DNA from: Bacilli bacterium
GTDB lineage: Bacteria; Bacillota_I; Bacilli_A; RF39; UBA660
Reading direction: 5' to 3'
Assembly: GCA_017405445.1 (NCBI GenBank)
Contig: JAFRAK010000011.1
Location: 1 to 64,000, forward strand
DNA length: 64,000 nt
Each line of letters opens with the position of its first letter. Position 1 is the stretch's first letter. Position numbers and translations under genes: made by a program. Shown here one piece after another: positions 14,833 to 23,284 of the stretch. The notes under the pieces were generated by a model. The model saw only the letters and a list, made by a program, of their open reading frames with translations. It was not told where the DNA came from and searched no databases.

Positions 14833-15768
14833 ATGGACAAATCAAATGAAACTAAAGACAGTAGTAATGGTCGTACATTGACTGTTAGACATGATGATGC
14901 AGCTACTGGTCTTAAAGTTCTAAATCTTCTTGATGAAAAACAACTTGCTTCTGCTGAAGTTTTTCTAAAGAAAGTTATAGCAAGTCCTAAAAGTGGTATT
15001 ACCAACATTAATGATGGTCTAGCTATCTTAATGAGGGCACAAGATTTGCAACTACCTTTTAGTACTTGTATAGAACATATCCATGTTGTTAATGGAAAGA
15101 CTACTGCTGATATTCATATTATAAAGTCGTTATTATCGAGGGCAGGAGTAATTTGGGAATGCACTAAAGATTATACTCCTCAGTATCAATATACTGACGG
15201 TAATACGATTTATATTGAAACACAAATTCCTACTTATTGTGTTAAATGTCGTACTGCTGATGAAGCTGTTAGTATTACACAAGACAGTAATGGAGATAAA
15301 ATAGGAATTTATCCTATTAAGTGGTATGTAGACCTTGCAAATAAAAAGTATAATGAGTTTCAGATTAGTGATAAATGCAAAATTGCAATTAATCCTAGTC
15401 ATGCTCAAAAACTTAAAGCTGAAGGCTACTTCCCAGTTATTAGAGTTCCAGCAGTTCCTGTTGATTATGTGACTGAATATAAGTTTACTAGGTATAAGTT
15501 TAATCCTGTATTGAATAAACCTATTAAACAAATAGCTGTAAGTCATTTTAGTTATTCAGAAGCTCTTACTGCTCAATTCTTTGAAAAAGATACTTATAAG
15601 AAATACGCTAGAGTTATGATAGGACATAGAGCGTTTACTCTTGGGGCTAGAGACATTGCTAGTGATGTTCTTATGGGAGTACTTGAAGAAATTGAAAGTG
15701 CGCAAATCAATGGAGGTCTTGACTATGCCATTGAAAATGCAGAATATGAAGAAGTTAGTCAAGAATAA
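14833..15768 (+). CDS. RecT-like single-strand annealing protein (probable)
   Basis: A 311-residue protein. The segment LAILMRAQDLQLPFSTCIEH followed by IHVVNGKTTADIHIIKSLLSRAG strongly resembles RecT-type recombinases (xA...GLxP......I...GK.....S......RAG), and EALTAQFFEKDTYKKYARVMIGHRAFTLGARD near residues 240-275 matches their conserved C-terminal core. It would anneal single strands during recombination-dependent replication. It has its own host-type promoter and is followed by the SSB candidate two genes later. The N-terminal 25 residues are polar and probably flexible. Confidence 0.7.
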   Translation: MDKSNETKDSSNGRTLTVRHDDAATGLKVLNLLDEKQLASAEVFLKKVIASPKSGITNINDGLAILMRAQDLQLPFSTCIEHIHVVNGKTTADIHIIKSLLSRAGVIWECTKDYTPQYQYTDGNTIYIETQIPTYCVKCRTADEAVSITQDSNGDKIGIYPIKWYVDLANKKYNEFQISDKCKIAINPSHAQKLKAEGYFPVIRVPAVPVDYVTEYKFTRYKFNPVLNKPIKQIAVSHFSYSEALTAQFFEKDTYKKYARVMIGHRAFTLGARDIASDVLMGVLEEIESAQINGGLDYAIENAEYEEVSQE

Positions 15769-15837
15769 ACAATTTAAAGTAGTTTTAAACTACATATTTA
15801 ATTAACTTAATTATTAATTTTTAAAAACATTACAACT

Positions 15838-16671
15838 ATGAAACTTGGTATTAAGTTTGGAATTAATGCAGTCGTTGCAGGTCAGAAAACCGCTCTTGTT
15901 AATGCAACTCCTCAGCTGATTGTTAAGTCTACTCCTGGTCAGTTTACTATTACTTCTCCTGTAAGTAAGGCTCTTGGTATTGCTGTTGGTGAAAACGTTA
16001 TGTTTCTTAATAACATTAATGAAGTTGAGCGTGCTCTTCAGAATCCTTCTGATGCTATTATGAACTATTGCAATGCTAATGGTTGGGATATTAATACTCG
16101 TCAGGGTCAAGATGAATTTATTAAAGACCAGACTATTTGGTATATTGCTAAAGGCGTTCTTTTGTATAAGAGCAATGGTGAGCCTGTTCTTGGTACTGTT
16201 CGTATTACTAAGGAAGATAAGCTTGCTTACATTGCAGAAAAGGGTCTTGAATTCATTCAGAGTTTGAGTGATGAAGATAAAGCTGCTCTTGCTGCTGCTA
16301 AGAACATGGAAGATGCTTCTGATGAAGACCTTGCTGCTGCTCTTACCGCAGATGACATTGCTTCTCCTACATTCCATTCCGCTTCTGGTTCTAAGACCTC
16401 TGCTACTGCTAAGGCTACTGGTGTAGGTCTTCAGCTTAACTTTACTGATAGTTCTGTTTGGGATGCTCTCAAGACAGGTCTTGATGATAAGACTTCTGTG
16501 AATCGTGTCTTTGATGTTAAGCTCGATGAAGCTGAGCCATTTGACTATCGTAACGGTAAGGCTGGAGATGATGGTATTGAAAAGATTATGGTTTATCCTC
16601 TCAGCTTCGTAGAAGATAAGGCTCCTATCAGTCGTAATAAGAAAGATAGTGATGAAGTTGCTGAAGATTAA
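15838..16671 (+). CDS. abundant early protein of unknown function
   Basis: A 277-residue acidic protein. The N-terminal 60 residues (FTITSPVSKALGIAVGENVMFLNN) resemble a swapped-hairpin AbrB-like or small beta domain. Residues 140-190 are an acidic Ala-rich linker, and the last third is a beta-rich domain with an acidic tail (DSDEVAED). Codon use differs from the neighbours: many AAG, CAG, GCT and CTC/CTT codons and fewer A-ending ones, which suggests very high expression. It follows an AT-rich leader with a GTAGTTTTAAACTAC hairpin and ends at a terminator, so it is probably a single-gene transcript. Confidence 0.7.
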   Translation: MKLGIKFGINAVVAGQKTALVNATPQLIVKSTPGQFTITSPVSKALGIAVGENVMFLNNINEVERALQNPSDAIMNYCNANGWDINTRQGQDEFIKDQTIWYIAKGVLLYKSNGEPVLGTVRITKEDKLAYIAEKGLEFIQSLSDEDKAALAAAKNMEDASDEDLAAALTADDIASPTFHSASGSKTSATAKATGVGLQLNFTDSSVWDALKTGLDDKTSVNRVFDVKLDEAEPFDYRNGKAGDDGIEKIMVYPLSFVEDKAPISRNKKDSDEVAED

Positions 16672-16698
16672 TATTTGATTTGTCCTGCTACTTTTGTT

Positions 16699-16732
16699 GG
16701 GGAGGTTCTCCTATGAGTTCCTCCCCATTTTT
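16699..16732 (+). terminator. rho-independent terminator
   Basis: GGGGAGG (16699-16705) with CCTCCCC (16720-16726), then ATTTTT. It closes the highly expressed gene ending at 16671. Confidence 0.85.
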
Positions 16733-16767
16733 ATCTTTATAAATTCAAATAAAAACTTAATTAAGTT

Positions 16768-17694
16768 ATGAGTAAGATTAAAGAAAATGTTGAAGGAGCT
16801 TCTGCAGAGTCTCCTTCTAAGAAACTAAGAAGAGGTATTACTAATGAGACTCAAGCTGTTTCTAAACTCAGATTCCATGAGAAAGATGCAGCTCCTAATC
16901 GTTTATTTGTTGGTCATCTTCATAGTGTAAGTGTAGCATGGTCTGTTAATCCTGATGGTAAGCAATTTACTGGTGAAAAATGTCCTCGTCTTGTATTTGA
17001 GTTTGCTAGTAATACTGCTGATGCTAGTCAAATGAGATATGTAACTCATTCTATTTTCCCTATTGAAAGTAACGTTGATACTATTCCTGGAGGAAAAGAC
17101 GATTGGAAATTTAATCAAGCAATGAGGTTTATTAAACACATTCTTGACATTTATTATCTTAAAGGACGTCAGCTTACTTTAGAAGAAGAAGATGCTCTTA
17201 CTCTTAATTTCTGTGACTTTGATGATGACGGCAACTATGTTTCAGTAGATGTTAAAGATGTTCTTGCAAGCTATGCAGAACTATTTAATAACGTTGTTGC
17301 TATGATGAATGGTCAATTTAATCTTGCCGATGGAGAAACAGCTAAGTGTTGTTACCGTGATGAAAACGGTAGGTTTCTCCCTGCTTGGATTAAACTTCTT
17401 CGTCATAAGAAAGTTAAGGGTGAATGGAGGAATGTAGGTCAGAATGGAGACCTTGCTTTTGACCCATATGTTGGTACTGGTTGTGTTGAACTTCTTATTA
17501 GAGGTAAAGAACCTAGTATTCTTAATGTTGACGAAAGTAAAGAATCTATTACTCCTAAAGAAGTTAAGAAGACTCCTACTCTTCCTGGAATTGCTGATAT
17601 GGCTGGTGGAGTAATGGTTGGCGGTCCTGCTATTACTGGTGCTGCACCTGGTGGAGCATATAATGAAGCTGGCACCGATGAGATGCCATTTTAA
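16768..17694 (+). CDS. probable single-stranded DNA-binding protein
   Basis: A 308-residue protein whose C-terminal tip is TDEMPF after a Gly/Pro-rich flexible linker (GGVMVGGPAITGAAPGG). An acidic tip ending in Pro-Phe is the partner-binding signature of bacterial SSB and is also found on phage SSBs. The N-terminal 35 residues are basic and disordered, and the core (about 45-255) is beta-rich. It sits between the RecT-like gene and primase and is flanked by two terminators. The OB fold itself cannot be confirmed by eye. Confidence 0.65.
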   Translation: MSKIKENVEGASAESPSKKLRRGITNETQAVSKLRFHEKDAAPNRLFVGHLHSVSVAWSVNPDGKQFTGEKCPRLVFEFASNTADASQMRYVTHSIFPIESNVDTIPGGKDDWKFNQAMRFIKHILDIYYLKGRQLTLEEEDALTLNFCDFDDDGNYVSVDVKDVLASYAELFNNVVAMMNGQFNLADGETAKCCYRDENGRFLPAWIKLLRHKKVKGEWRNVGQNGDLAFDPYVGTGCVELLIRGKEPSILNVDESKESITPKEVKKTPTLPGIADMAGGVMVGGPAITGAAPGGAYNEAGTDEMPF

Positions 17695-17738
17695 GTTAAT
17701 GCTCTAACATATTAGCTAATGGTTTAATTGTTTATAAT

Positions 17739-17772
17739 AGGGCTGGCTTAACTATTAAGTCAGCCCTTCTTT
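17739..17772 (+). terminator. rho-independent terminator
   Basis: GGGCTG (17740-17745) with CAGCCC (17761-17766), extended inward by CTTAA/TTAAG, then TTCTTT. It ends the SSB-candidate transcript 15 nt before the primase start. Confidence 0.85.
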
Positions 17773-17786
17773 ATAGCTTAGAAGTT

Positions 17787-19013
17787 ATGAAAAGAAGTGT
17801 TGCTACTGCCAATCTTACAAAAGATTACATTGAATCAAAAATAAGTCAAGAATCTATAATGAGTAAGTATTTAAATATTCCTGTAGAAGTTATTATAGAT
17901 TGTATTGAGCATAATCATCTTATAACCTCTATATTTAGGGATGACGATATTAACAAAAGTATGGGTTTTGCTTATAATAGTAAAGGTAAACTTAAAGTTA
18001 GAGACTTTGGTGGCGTAGGTATGTTTATGGATATATACGATACAGTAGCATATGTACTTGGATTAGCTTTTGAAAGAAAGATTGAAACTAATAACAAACA
18101 AGATTTCTATTTTGTTCTAAAACATATAGCATATACATTTAGTGATGTTATTGACGGTAAAACTACAGACCCTAATTTACAACCTCTTATAGCAAATGCT
18201 ATAGCTAAAGGTAAAACTAGAAAAGCTATAATTGATATTGTAACAAGGTCTTGGAATAAATATGATAAAGATATATGGGGACATTGGGGTATTGATTTAA
18301 GTTATCTTAATACTCATTTCGTTGTTCCTGTTGACCAATATTATATAAACAGAACTGTAGATACAGACCCTAAATATTATTATAAAGCTAAAGACCCATG
18401 TTATGCTTATATGTTAGGAACTAATAGACAAGGTATTCGTCTTATTAAACTTTATTTTCCTCGTAGAAATCGTCGTACTGAATTAAAATTTATAACTAAT
18501 TGTAATGTTCTTGAAGGTTTACCTAATCTTGAACTTGATAATTATGATTATATTTTAATTACTAAAAGTAGTAAAGATAGACTTAGCATAGGCAATCACC
18601 TAATGCTACATCCTCTCTACGGGGGAGCTAATAAGCTAAACATTGGAATTATAAATCTTCCAAGTGAAAATTATAGACTACGACAAATAGAATATGATTG
18701 GCTTGTTAAAAAACTTGCTGATGATGGTATGATTCTTAGTCTTCTTGATTTTGATAGAACTGGTCGAGATGGTGCTAAATATCTTGAAGAAGAATACAAT
18801 ATTCCTTATCTTTTTATAACTCGTGGTGAATTTGGTCTACCTAATTTCCAATGTAAAGATTTTGCAGACCTTCACGATAAATTTAAAAAAGAACAAATTA
18901 ATAGATTTATTGAAGATACTAAAAAATATGTCGAAATTAGATTTAAAACCAAAAAAGATACCAATGCCTATGACGGATTTAAATTATCAAGTGATTTGCT
19001 CCCGTTCTATTAG
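17787..19013 (+). CDS. DnaG-type primase
   Basis: A 408-residue primase for lagging-strand RNA primers. The N-terminal catalytic region shows NSKGKLKVRDFGGVGMFMDI, the usual RNA-polymerase-basic-motif neighbourhood. The TOPRIM fold follows, with YDYILITKSSKD and then LSLLDFDRTGRDGAKYLEEE near residues 315-335 (DxD metal site), and ends with FADLHDKF. No N-terminal zinc ribbon cysteines are visible. It is shorter than bacterial DnaG (about 580) and lacks a fused helicase. A GC-rich repeat copy at 18613 is translated as LYGGAN. Confidence 0.85.
   Translation: MKRSVATANLTKDYIESKISQESIMSKYLNIPVEVIIDCIEHNHLITSIFRDDDINKSMGFAYNSKGKLKVRDFGGVGMFMDIYDTVAYVLGLAFERKIETNNKQDFYFVLKHIAYTFSDVIDGKTTDPNLQPLIANAIAKGKTRKAIIDIVTRSWNKYDKDIWGHWGIDLSYLNTHFVVPVDQYYINRTVDTDPKYYYKAKDPCYAYMLGTNRQGIRLIKLYFPRRNRRTELKFITNCNVLEGLPNLELDNYDYILITKSSKDRLSIGNHLMLHPLYGGANKLNIGIINLPSENYRLRQIEYDWLVKKLADDGMILSLLDFDRTGRDGAKYLEEEYNIPYLFITRGEFGLPNFQCKDFADLHDKFKKEQINRFIEDTKKYVEIRFKTKKDTNAYDGFKLSSDLLPFY
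18613..18630 (-). repeat. dispersed GC-rich repeat, copy inside primase
   Basis: CTCTCTACGGGGGAGCTA within the primase gene, read as LYGGAN. The TTCTTC part is changed to CTCTC. Confidence 0.85.
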
Positions 19014-19404
19014 TAAAACTGAAAAGGAAGTAATTATCATTATATCTATTACAGAAGAAGAAGAAAAAGCACTTGATAATGGATTTTTAAAAACTACTAA
19101 AGGAGGACAAACATTCACTATTCATGGATATGAAGTAATTTGTTATGGAGAAATAGATTTTGATACTAACTCTGAAGATTATCTTGTAATAGAAGATATG
19201 AACTGGCTTAATTATTTAGATGTTAAAGGTATATATATTCCAGCAGATTATAATTATGATGAACATTGTTGTTATCCTCCAGAAAGAAGAGTGAGATATA
19301 CAGAAACATTTAATCCAGCTGTTTTAACACAATATCTTTATGCTAAATTAGGTAAACCTAAACGATGTTGTATATTTAAAGAAAAAAGAAATGGAAGAAC
19401 TTAA
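18928..19404 (+). CDS. hypothetical protein overlapping primase
   Basis: Up to 158 residues from ATG 18928, overlapping the primase end by 86 nt in another frame. Later in-frame starts at 18964 and 18970 (MTDLNYQV) are equally possible. The body is acidic: SITEEEEKALDNGFLKTT, then a beta-rich part and a Cys-containing tail (EHCCYPPERRVRYTE). An upstream ATG at 18823 would overlap primase by far more and is unlikely. No family recognised. Confidence 0.6.
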   Translation: MSKLDLKPKKIPMPMTDLNYQVICSRSISKTEKEVIIIISITEEEEKALDNGFLKTTKGGQTFTIHGYEVICYGEIDFDTNSEDYLVIEDMNWLNYLDVKGIYIPADYNYDEHCCYPPERRVRYTETFNPAVLTQYLYAKLGKPKRCCIFKEKRNGRT

Positions 19405-19894
19405 TCAATATATTTGTTATCTTGATGATTCGGATAAGAAAATGATTGATGAACGTGTTGCTGAGAAAGGTATTGAGAATTATCTTTCTCAGCAACTTAT
19501 TTATCTTGATTGCTCTCGTATAATTAATGGTATGAGAATGATGCAAACTATTGGTTATCCTTATCAAAGAGAAATTACATCTTATCTTTATGCTTTACAA
19601 ACTAAAGCAGGAAATGATTTTGATTTTGACAAAGAATGGTTTGACAAACTTATTAAACAGCATCATGCCAATATTGAATATGAAAAGATTAATCCTCCTG
19701 TTTGGTATGGTGGTAAAAAAGCTAAAGATAAATGGTTAAAAGATAACAATAAACTCCCCCGTAGAAGAAAGGTTAAAGAACAATTTCTTTCTGGTATGGG
19801 TAAAGAAATATCTAATGTTGAAAGACTTAAACGTCTTAGTGCTGAATTTGGTAATTTAACATTTAAACTTAATCCTACAAAGAAATATGAGTAA
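19391..19894 (+). CDS. hypothetical helical protein
   Basis: A 167-residue basic helical protein overlapping the previous gene by 14 nt and the next by 8 nt, so it is cotranslated with both. A GC-rich repeat at 19753 is translated as KLPRRRK in a basic stretch. There are no recognised motifs. Its position between primase and ligase suggests a replication accessory, but that rests only on position. Confidence 0.6.
   Translation: MEELNQYICYLDDSDKKMIDERVAEKGIENYLSQQLIYLDCSRIINGMRMMQTIGYPYQREITSYLYALQTKAGNDFDFDKEWFDKLIKQHHANIEYEKINPPVWYGGKKAKDKWLKDNNKLPRRRKVKEQFLSGMGKEISNVERLKRLSAEFGNLTFKLNPTKKYE
19753..19770 (+). repeat. dispersed GC-rich repeat, copy inside a gene
   Basis: ACTCCCCCGTAGAAGAAA, read as LPRRRK. 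This is a different frame from the SSPVEE-type copies on the same relative strand. Confidence 0.85.
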
Positions 19895-20096
19895 AATAAG
19901 ATGTATAAAAAGCGAAAATGGAACTATTATTCCTATTCACAATATAGCTATTATATCTGCTGAAGATACATCTCATTACATTTGGACAAATTCTGATTGT
20001 GATAGTAATAATTGCGGTTATAAACTATCTGATAAAACATATAATATTTTATTAGAAGAATTAGATATTATAGATGAATTAGGTTTTAAAGATTAA
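19887..20096 (+). CDS. small hypothetical protein
   Basis: A 69-residue protein (MSKIRCIKSENGTIIPIHNI...) with a beta-rich start and an acidic helical end. It overlaps the preceding gene by 8 nt. The start looks like a small SH3-like beta barrel. No family recognised. Confidence 0.55.
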   Translation: MSKIRCIKSENGTIIPIHNIAIISAEDTSHYIWTNSDCDSNNCGYKLSDKTYNILLEELDIIDELGFKD

Positions 20097-20099
20097 ATT

Positions 20100-20221
20100 A
20101 TGTTTTTATAGAAAAATATTGTGTTGTTAAAAATTCTTCTGATAAAGTTAATAAAATTCATCTTAAAGATTATCAAAAGAAATTTATAATGTATATAAAT
20201 AAATTAAAAAAAAAAGAAATT
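20100..20221 (+). pseudogene. small gene broken near its start, running into the ligase
   Basis: ATG at 20100 gives MFL and then TAG. Dropping one T from the T5 run (20103-20107) restores IEKYCVVKNSSDKVNKIHLK and onward, a normal basic protein. That frame runs through a run of ten A (20206-20215) straight into the ligase frame. One more base change in the A10 run would instead stop it at TAG 20227, overlapping the ligase ATG. It is either a broken separate gene or a lost N-terminal extension of the ligase. Confidence 0.45.
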
Positions 20222-21433
20222 ATGATTAGCTTGTATAAACGTAACGCTCAATGTAAGCCTCTTGTTTGGTCCGGAGAAGAGAAAAATGGCAAACTTGAAG
20301 TTACTTACGGTCTTGTTGGTGGAACTATGCATACCGAAAGTATAATTATTACTAAAAAGAATGTAAATGAACTTCAAAGTAGAGTTAATGCTAAACGTAA
20401 AGAAGGCTATAAAGAACTTCATGAATTGAAAGATAATAACGGAAGCTATAAAATATTTAATGGTACAAAAGATGATATACTTCCGTATTTAAATGCGTAT
20501 CTTCCAAAGTATTCTACTACTTCTGAAGGTTTTGTTCTTCCTATGCTTGCTAAAGTATTAGAAGATAATAAACCTTTTGAAAAATGTGGTACTATGCTTG
20601 GTCAGTGGAAGATTGATGGTCTTAGATGTATTATAGGTGCTGAAGAAACTCATGGAGATTTATTTAATCCTTATCATCTAACTTATCATTCTCGTACTGG
20701 TGAAGATTGGACTGCTAAAATGTGTTGGATGGATGAACTTCTTCTTCCTAAAATAAGTAAAGAACTTCTTGATATGATGATAGAAGAAGGAGCTTGTCTT
20801 GATGGTGAACTTTATCTTCCTGGATATTCAGTAAATGATATTAATTCTTTTGTTAAGAATACTCAACTTGCACAGCATTATAAACTTCAATATTGGTGTT
20901 ATGATATTTGTTGTGAAAATATGAGTGCTTTACAAAGAAATATTTTTAGAATAAATAATATAGATTTAGAAGAAAAACAAATGACATATAACGACCATTT
21001 AAATAATAAATCTCAATTTGTTATTCTTCCAACTCTTAGTGTTGATTCTATAAGTAAAGCTACAATTATAAGAAATAATTTTATTGCTTTTGGTTTTGAA
21101 GGTCTTATTCTTCGTAATCCTTCTGCTGAATATCAATTTGGTAAACGTAATCAAGCTATGTTTAAGTTTAAGAAAATTGATGATGGTAAATTTATTATTG
21201 TTGATATTAAATCTGAACATAAACGTAGTGACCTTCCTCTTTTTGTATGTCGTAATGATATAAATGACGAACTTTTTGAGTGTAGTATTAATAAACCTCA
21301 AAATGAACAAAGAAATATTTTAATAAATAAAGATAAATATGTTGGTAAATATGCTTTTATAGAGTATAGACAACGTAGTGGAATAAATCAAGTACCATTT
21401 CACGCAAGGATAATAAATATATGTTTAGATTAA
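20222..21433 (+). CDS. ATP-dependent DNA ligase
   Basis: A 403-residue ligase from ATG 20222 (MISLYKRNAQ). It seals nicks using ATP and an enzyme-AMP intermediate. An N-terminal WGR-like stretch (VTYGLVGGTMHTES) precedes the catalytic domain. Motif I is WKIDGLR with the adenylated Lys near residue 130, motif III is CLDGELYLPG, motif IV is FEGLILR and motif V is AMFKFKK. A C-terminal OB domain follows. An upstream in-frame ATG at 20189 lies in the adjacent broken gene, so the start here is uncertain by a few codons. Confidence 0.87.
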   Translation: MISLYKRNAQCKPLVWSGEEKNGKLEVTYGLVGGTMHTESIIITKKNVNELQSRVNAKRKEGYKELHELKDNNGSYKIFNGTKDDILPYLNAYLPKYSTTSEGFVLPMLAKVLEDNKPFEKCGTMLGQWKIDGLRCIIGAEETHGDLFNPYHLTYHSRTGEDWTAKMCWMDELLLPKISKELLDMMIEEGACLDGELYLPGYSVNDINSFVKNTQLAQHYKLQYWCYDICCENMSALQRNIFRINNIDLEEKQMTYNDHLNNKSQFVILPTLSVDSISKATIIRNNFIAFGFEGLILRNPSAEYQFGKRNQAMFKFKKIDDGKFIIVDIKSEHKRSDLPLFVCRNDINDELFECSINKPQNEQRNILINKDKYVGKYAFIEYRQRSGINQVPFHARIINICLD

Positions 21434-22032
21434 AAATTAAAACAAATAAGAAAACTACATATAATTCTACTATAAAAATAAAAGAAGATTCTATTTTTAA
21501 ACCTGTTAAAGGATTTGAAGATTATTATGAAATTTCAAATTATGGTGTAGTAAGAAGTAAAGAAAGAATTGTAATATGTTCTGATGGACAAATAAAGCCT
21601 ATACATAGCAGATATTTAAAACCTAGAGATAACGGAAATGGTTATTTATTTGTTTATTTATGGCGTGATAATAAAAGTTATAGAAGATATGTACATAGAC
21701 TTGTAGCAGAATCTTTTATTTCTAACCCTGATAATTTAGAAGAAGTAAATCATATTAACGGTAATAAGAGTGATAATAACTTAAATAATTTAGAATGGTG
21801 TAATAGACTTTATAATGAAAAAGTTAAAACTAGAATATTAGCTAATTATGGTGGAATAAAAATATATCAAATAGATTATGAAGGTAATATAATAAACACT
21901 TTTGATTCTATAAAAGAATGTTGTAGAGTTTTACATCATACTTTTTGTACTGTACAAAAATTAATTACTTCTGATAAATATATTATTAGAAATAATATAA
22001 AATATAAATTAAGAAAAGATGATAATAAATAA
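21421..22032 (+). CDS. free-standing HNH homing endonuclease
   Basis: A 203-residue protein overlapping the ligase end by 13 nt. Domains in order: NUMOD4 at about 24-75 (FKPVKGFEDYYEISNYGVVR), HNH at about 90-125 (YVHRLVAESFI...EEVNHINGNKSDNNLNNLEW) and a C-terminal NUMOD1-like helix-turn-helix (IYQIDYEGNIINTFDSIKEC). It cuts DNA at homing sites. No intron surrounds it, so it is free-standing, perhaps inserted next to the ligase gene, which its overlap leaves intact. Confidence 0.88.
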   Translation: MFRLKIKTNKKTTYNSTIKIKEDSIFKPVKGFEDYYEISNYGVVRSKERIVICSDGQIKPIHSRYLKPRDNGNGYLFVYLWRDNKSYRRYVHRLVAESFISNPDNLEEVNHINGNKSDNNLNNLEWCNRLYNEKVKTRILANYGGIKIYQIDYEGNIINTFDSIKECCRVLHHTFCTVQKLITSDKYIIRNNIKYKLRKDDNK

Positions 22033-22351
22033 TATAATTATTACAATTACAACATTATTATTGTTAAAATTATTCTCCATGCTCGTGGTATTAATATTTA
22101 CGATAATATATAAGATAAAAGCTAAAGGAGAAACAGATAAAGAACTTTCTTATATAGAAAAGCAAACTAATGTTTATTGGGGTAATGGATATGGTGAATG
22201 GAATTTAATTCCTTGTATTAATATTGCTATAGCTAATTATTTTTCTATAAGTTTTAGTTGGCTTAAATTTAATTATAATAATACTTGGAAAGTAATTACA
22301 TTTGAAGAAGAAAGTATTAAAGCAGATGCTTTAAGAAATAATAAAACTTAA
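22019..22351 (+). CDS. membrane protein, 110 aa
   Basis: Residues 1-33 (IINNIIITITTLLLLKLFSMLVVLIFTIIY) are one long or two short transmembrane helices. The remainder is soluble with several Trp and Tyr (VYWGNGYGEWNLIP). It overlaps the HNH gene by 14 nt. No family recognised. Confidence 0.6.
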   Translation: MIINNIIITITTLLLLKLFSMLVVLIFTIIYKIKAKGETDKELSYIEKQTNVYWGNGYGEWNLIPCINIAIANYFSISFSWLKFNYNNTWKVITFEEESIKADALRNNKT

Positions 22352-22354
22352 ATT

Positions 22355-22714
22355 ATGAATCTTAGTGCGTATGATATAGTAAATGAAATTAATCATAGAA
22401 TGACATGGATTGATACTAAAGGTAAATATATAATAAGTAATAATCTACCTATTTATAAATATTATTTTATACTAAAAAGATATGATGAAAAATTAGGTAC
22501 TACTTATTATTTAGCATTAACTTCTACTTATAGTGATGACCCACAAGTTAGAAAAGTATATAATCCTAAAAATAATAGAACAAAGTATTATATAGCAGAT
22601 ATAATAAATAATATTATTAATAATAAATATTATGATAATAATGAAGTTCAAATTAGATTAGATAAAGTAGACGAGCAAGAAGATGGCATTATTTATGAAA
22701 TAGTGCTATTATAA
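22355..22714 (+). CDS. hypothetical protein
   Basis: A 119-residue Tyr/Asn-rich soluble protein (YKYYFILKRYDEKLGTTYYLAL) of likely alpha/beta fold, 3 nt after the previous gene. A strong inverted repeat follows its stop, so the transcript probably ends there. No family recognised. Confidence 0.6.
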   Translation: MNLSAYDIVNEINHRMTWIDTKGKYIISNNLPIYKYYFILKRYDEKLGTTYYLALTSTYSDDPQVRKVYNPKNNRTKYYIADIINNIINNKYYDNNEVQIRLDKVDEQEDGIIYEIVLL

Positions 22715-22739
22715 TATATAATTTGCTTGATTTGACCAT

Positions 22740-22794
22740 TTTTAGGCTTGTAGTTAAAAGTTTATATATCAGCTTATTAATTACAAGCCTAAAA
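22740..22794 (+). terminator. long-stem inverted repeat between transcripts
   Basis: TTTTAGGCTTGTAGTTAA (22740-22757) pairs with TTAATTACAAGCCTAAAA (22777-22794) over 18 bp with a single G-T wobble. It lies between the stop at 22714 and the promoter at 22850. TTTGACC words flank both sides. It probably terminates in both directions. Confidence 0.65.
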
Positions 22795-22849
22795 TTTTGA
22801 CCCTCTCAAATTCAATTTTAAAATATACAAAGTTTAACACTTAAAATTC

Positions 22850-22878
22850 TTGTATATAAAAATAATTGATTATCTTTG
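22850..22878 (+). promoter_or_regulatory. host-type promoter
   Basis: TTG (22850-22852), 18 bp, TATCTTTG (22871-22878), then TAAT and the ATG at 22883. The leader would be almost absent. It argues against an upstream in-frame ATG at 22850, which would lie in the promoter. Confidence 0.75.
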
Positions 22879-22882
22879 TAAT

Positions 22883-23089
22883 ATGGCAAAAGAAAATATT
22901 GAATTACATATAATACATAATCCTAGTATTAATATTGAAGATAACGGATTTGCTATTGCTATCTTTATAGATGGTGTAGATAAAAATGTATTAGAACTCT
23001 CTCAAGAACAAATGCTTCATATAGGAGCTATTCTTCTTAACGTTAGTAATAAATTTATTAAAAATGCTGATAAAATAATAGAGAAATGA
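22883..23089 (+). CDS. small hypothetical protein
   Basis: A 68-residue protein starting at ATG 22883, 4 nt after a promoter -7 box. It has a beta-rich N-terminus (NIELHIIHNPSINIEDNG) and a C-terminal helix with acidic spacing (LSQEQMLHIGAILLNVSNKF). It resembles short phage proteins that carry a single sheet and helix. Its TGA stop is followed in the same frame by an open extension (see 23086-23284). Confidence 0.55.
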   Translation: MAKENIELHIIHNPSINIEDNGFAIAIFIDGVDKNVLELSQEQMLHIGAILLNVSNKFIKNADKIIEK

Positions 23090-23284
23090 AAAAAATATAA
23101 TTCTAAAATTTATAATCTTCATCAACTTGCAAGTATACTAAATATAAATTATACAACTTTACACAATCATTATACTAAATATAAGAATTTACATTCTTAT
23201 AAATGTTATAATTCTTCTTATGAAAAATTTGTTGAACAATTAAATAAAGAATTAAACAATGGAATTAATATTGCCAAAAGCTGA
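23086..23284 (+). pseudogene. small helix-turn-helix-like gene with a one-base frameshift
   Basis: ATG 23086 (overlapping the previous TGA as ATGA) gives MKKI then TAA. Removing one A from the A7 run joins it to a 60-codon frame: YNSKIYNLHQLASILNINYT then TLHNHYTKYKNLH..., a likely helix-turn-helix (LHQLASILNINYTTLHNHY). It ends at TGA 23282-23284, overlapping thyX by 26 nt. Alternatively, read-through of the previous TGA would fuse it to that protein. Confidence 0.5.

Noticed and set aside
18823-18927. Start of the 18928 gene at 18823
   Set aside because: It would overlap primase by about 190 nt; later starts fit the gene packing.
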